From the NCBI GenBank assembly GCA_023428365.1, contig JAEYYQ010000028.1, forward strand, positions 1 through 8,641: DNA of 8,641 nt. The letters run 5' to 3'. Origin of the DNA: Pseudomonadota bacterium. GTDB lineage: Bacteria > Pseudomonadota > Alphaproteobacteria > Rhizobiales > Hyphomicrobiaceae. Below the pieces are notes generated by a model that saw only the letters and a program-made list of their open reading frames with translations, did no database searches and was not told where the DNA came from. The stretch's first letter is position 1. The number at the start of each line of letters is the position of its first letter. The position numbers and the translations under genes are program-made. Positions 6,957 to 8,641 of this stretch are shown here, piece after piece.

Positions 6957-8042
6957 TTAGGCGGTTTCCAGCAGCCGCGCCCTGAGTTTCTCCATGGCCG
7001 CGAACACGGCATCGAGATCCCGGACGTGGAAGCCTTTGGCGATGTCGGGGCTGACGGCGTTTAGCACGTCGTACAGGGCGCCTGTATGGCGGACCTTGCC
7101 GTCCGGATCAACCACCATGCCGCTTTTCTCTTCGAAGGCCGCGTTCCATGCGATGGCTTGTTCCCGGCTGAGGCCGGCCGGCAGATTGAGGTCGAGCTTG
7201 CCGGCGCGCAATGCCACCGGGTAACCACCAGGAAGACCATTGGGTCCCGGCACGTGAGCGAGGCAATCGCGGCCTTTGGCCAGTGCAACCATGAGCGGCA
7301 CGCCGTTCGCGCCGGAGATGTCGATGACCGGTTCGGGGGTCAGTTTGACGTCGGCAAACTTGGCGTAGACGTCAGCAACTTCCTGGTTGTCGATCCAGAC
7401 GCGCGGCACCGGGCCATTGCGTTCGCTGGCCGGACGGCGGAACGGCGTGATGCACTGATAGTGCGCGAGCACCTTCAGCGGTCCGGATTTACGAATACCG
7501 AGCTTGCCCATGAATGTGGTGGCGAGGATTGCCACGTTGCCGACGCCGCAGGTGATCGGCAGGCCGCGTGCGGCAATGAACGAGTTCACCACATCGGCAT
7601 AGCCGCAGTTGATGTAGTGGGCGGACGAACCGATCTGCTTCAGGGCCTCTGCAACGCGCACTGACAGGAGCGCATTGAAGACAGCGGTTGCGCCGAGGCC
7701 GCCTTCCGCGACAAGACGGGTCCAGGCATTGCCCTGTGCCGCGATGACGGCGGAGGTCTGCGCGGACGCGCCCTGCACGACGAGCTTCGGTTGCAGCTCG
7801 GAAAGGATTTCAGCAGCTGCGGCAACGTCGACGAGGTCGGCCTTTCGCGCGATGACCGTGACCGGCCGCTCGAAGATCGCGGCGCGGGCATTGGCGGCGG
7901 TCTTCAGCCAATCGACCCTGGCCGCATTGCGTCCTGCTATCGCCACCGTTACGGGTTCGGAGGCCGTTGCGGCGATATCGAACAGAATGCGTGCAGAGAA
8001 GCTTCCTGTACCGAACAGGACGATATCGGCGGTTTCGGTCAT
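6957..8042 (-). CDS. Rossmann-fold NAD(P)-binding protein, saccharopine dehydrogenase-like N-terminus, function unknown
   Basis: A 361-residue, probably cytoplasmic protein I cannot assign to a characterised enzyme. The N-terminus is a dinucleotide-binding fold: DIVLFGTGSFS at 6-16 (glycines 11 and 13), second strand VTVAIAGRN at 31-39, where Arg38 sits where NADP-preferring enzymes bind the 2'-phosphate, and a later strand LVVQGAS at 87-93. This order resembles the saccharopine dehydrogenase NADP-binding domain. The remainder (about 120-361) carries distinctive segments: YINCGYADVVN at 143-153, LPITCGVGN at 161-169 with Cys165, and the glycine-rich HVPGPNGLPGGYPVAL at 263-278. No membrane segment or signal peptide is seen. 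The chosen ATG at 8042 has GGGAG (8054-8050) seven bases upstream and overlaps the preceding gene's stop as ATGA. The longer in-frame start at 8099 has no such support. Its place between a flavin amine/amino-acid oxidase and a transporter suggests a redox or imine-handling step on the same compound, which is inference. Confidence 0.8.
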   Translation of the reverse strand: MTETADIVLFGTGSFSARILFDIAATASEPVTVAIAGRNAARVDWLKTAANARAAIFERPVTVIARKADLVDVAAAAEILSELQPKLVVQGASAQTSAVIAAQGNAWTRLVAEGGLGATAVFNALLSVRVAEALKQIGSSAHYINCGYADVVNSFIAARGLPITCGVGNVAILATTFMGKLGIRKSGPLKVLAHYQCITPFRRPASERNGPVPRVWIDNQEVADVYAKFADVKLTPEPVIDISGANGVPLMVALAKGRDCLAHVPGPNGLPGGYPVALRAGKLDLNLPAGLSREQAIAWNAAFEEKSGMVVDPDGKVRHTGALYDVLNAVSPDIAKGFHVRDLDAVFAAMEKLRARLLETA

Positions 8043-8641
8043 GTCGTTGCTCCCGGAGTAGAGGATAGGCTCGCGTCGAATTCTTCTTTCAATCGCCACG
8101 ATGCGGTTGAGGTGCCCTCGGCAAACCGCGTTATGGCGAATGCATCGAGCGGTGTCGGCGTGGCGCCATCTATGATCAATTCGCTGAGTACCTGGCCGAC
8201 GCCGGGGCCGAGCTGAAAGCCATGCCCGCAGAAGCCGAACGCATGAATGAGGCGATCCGTGGTCGCGCTGGGGCCGAGGACCGGGAGCATATCCATGATG
8301 TAACCCTCGATGCCGGACCAGACGCGGATGACCTGGGTATTGACCAGCGCGGGTACGACCTCAACCAGCCGCGCGATGGTTGCCAGCGTCTTGGCGGGGG
8401 GCACCGGCGCGCGGTTGGCGACGGGATCGGACGGCCCTCGCGGATAGCCTGAAACGATGACGTTTCCGCGCGGGATCTGGCGGCAGATGACGACGCCATC
8501 GACCAACTGCACCGACGGCACCATGAAATAAGGCAGAGGCTCGGTCACGAACTGAGGCGGCCCGGCAGCGAACATCGGGGCCGTTTCACCGAAGATCTTG
8601 GCGATGTCGAGTGCCCATGCCCCAGCTGCATTGACCAGGAA
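8039..8641 (-). CDS. FAD-dependent DAO-family oxidoreductase, C-terminal half (N-terminus beyond window)
   Basis: The last 200 residues of a flavoprotein related to sarcosine oxidase, glycine oxidase and the sarcosine oxidase beta subunit; the FAD-binding N-terminus lies outside the right edge. The visible part begins FLVNAAGAWALDIA, the family's second FAD-contact motif. The catalytic-domain sheet follows. Then come WSGIEGYIMDMLPVLG (visible residues 108-123) and GFCGHGFQLGPGVG (136-149), the usual C-terminal FAD-proximal motifs of amine oxidases, and a closing ITRF (170-173) before a variable tail. Full-length relatives have about 370-430 residues, so roughly half is missing. It differs clearly from the DadA-like protein on the plus strand and is not a recent duplicate. 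Its stop overlaps the start of the next gene (ATGA at 8042-8039), so the two are probably translated together. The substrate is likely an N-methyl or other secondary amino acid or amine, but this is family-level inference. The methionine at 8575 is internal, because the frame and the conserved motif continue to the window edge. Confidence 0.88.
   Translation of the reverse strand, partial: FLVNAAGAWALDIAKIFGETAPMFAAGPPQFVTEPLPYFMVPSVQLVDGVVICRQIPRGNVIVSGYPRGPSDPVANRAPVPPAKTLATIARLVEVVPALVNTQVIRVWSGIEGYIMDMLPVLGPSATTDRLIHAFGFCGHGFQLGPGVGQVLSELIIDGATPTPLDAFAITRFAEGTSTASWRLKEEFDASLSSTPGATT
8050..8054 (-). promoter_or_regulatory. Shine-Dalgarno site for the Rossmann-fold gene
   Basis: On the minus strand GGGAG lies 7 bases before ATG 8042, inside the end of the flavoenzyme gene. 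It fixes the start of the Rossmann-fold protein at Met-Thr-Glu-Thr and rules against the 19-residue longer version. Confidence 0.65.

Noticed and set aside
6036..7064. Long open frame of 342 codons on the plus strand opposite benE
   Set aside because: Its product is dominated by Arg, Asp, Glu, His and Gly with no hydrophobic core, which is what the complement of a hydrophobic membrane-protein gene in GC-rich DNA produces. It lies opposite a well-supported BenE gene.
7086..7664. 192-codon open frame on the plus strand
   Set aside because: Shadow of the Rossmann-fold gene, without motifs.
8043..8099. 19-residue N-terminal extension of the Rossmann-fold protein
   Set aside because: It would overlap the flavoenzyme gene by 61 bases and put an Arg-rich tail before the nucleotide-binding strand; the site at 8050-8054 supports the start at 8042.
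1..8641. Defence systems, phage genes, insertion sequences, CRISPR arrays, tRNA or riboswitches
   Set aside because: Every stretch is accounted for by metabolic or transport genes in the same codon style, no gap exceeds 12 bases, and no direct-repeat series, terminal inverted repeats or transposase or integrase motifs were seen.

Overview
The window looks like a piece of a GC-rich alphaproteobacterial chromosome. I judge the GC content by eye at about 60%, with strong G/C preference at third codon positions. The gene types and protein style resemble Bradyrhizobium, Afipia or Rhodopseudomonas, but this is inference; no marker gene fixes the taxon. It is almost entirely coding. No rRNA, tRNA, CRISPR array, insertion sequence or phage gene was seen, and no gap exceeds 12 bases.

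Two compact gene trains face each other. The plus-strand train (1-5740) holds the last codons of an unseen upstream gene, a PotA-type ABC transporter ATPase, an unusual permease in which PotB-like and PotC-like halves are fused into one polypeptide, a DadA-like FAD-dependent amino-acid dehydrogenase, and a CaiC/FadD-like acyl-CoA synthetase. Junctions are a 4-base GTGA overlap, an 8-base gap and a 1-base gap, which is strong evidence for one operon. The minus-strand train (8641-5727) holds the C-terminal half of a second, different DAO-family flavoenzyme, a Rossmann-fold protein of unknown function resembling the saccharopine dehydrogenase NADP-binding domain, and a BenE-family 12-helix transporter. 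Its junctions are a 4-base ATGA overlap and a 12-base gap. The two trains collide tail to tail, with the acyl-CoA synthetase and benE coding regions overlapping by 14 bases inside a small perfect inverted repeat.

Taken together the window reads as a small-molecule import and catabolism locus. An ABC importer of the spermidine/putrescine class takes up an amine or amino-acid-like compound. A flavin dehydrogenase oxidises it at a C-N bond, and an acyl-CoA ligase activates a resulting acid. On the other strand a second amine or amino-acid oxidase, a probable NADP-binding protein and a BenE-type carrier could handle related compounds. The substrates are not readable from sequence. Promoters and regulators must lie outside the window.

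The points most worth following are the one-piece PotB-PotC permease with its amphipathic linker, an arginine where the acyl-CoA synthetase should carry its catalytic C-terminal lysine, the unassigned Rossmann protein, and the overlapping convergent gene ends. I found no defence system or other clearly new machinery.
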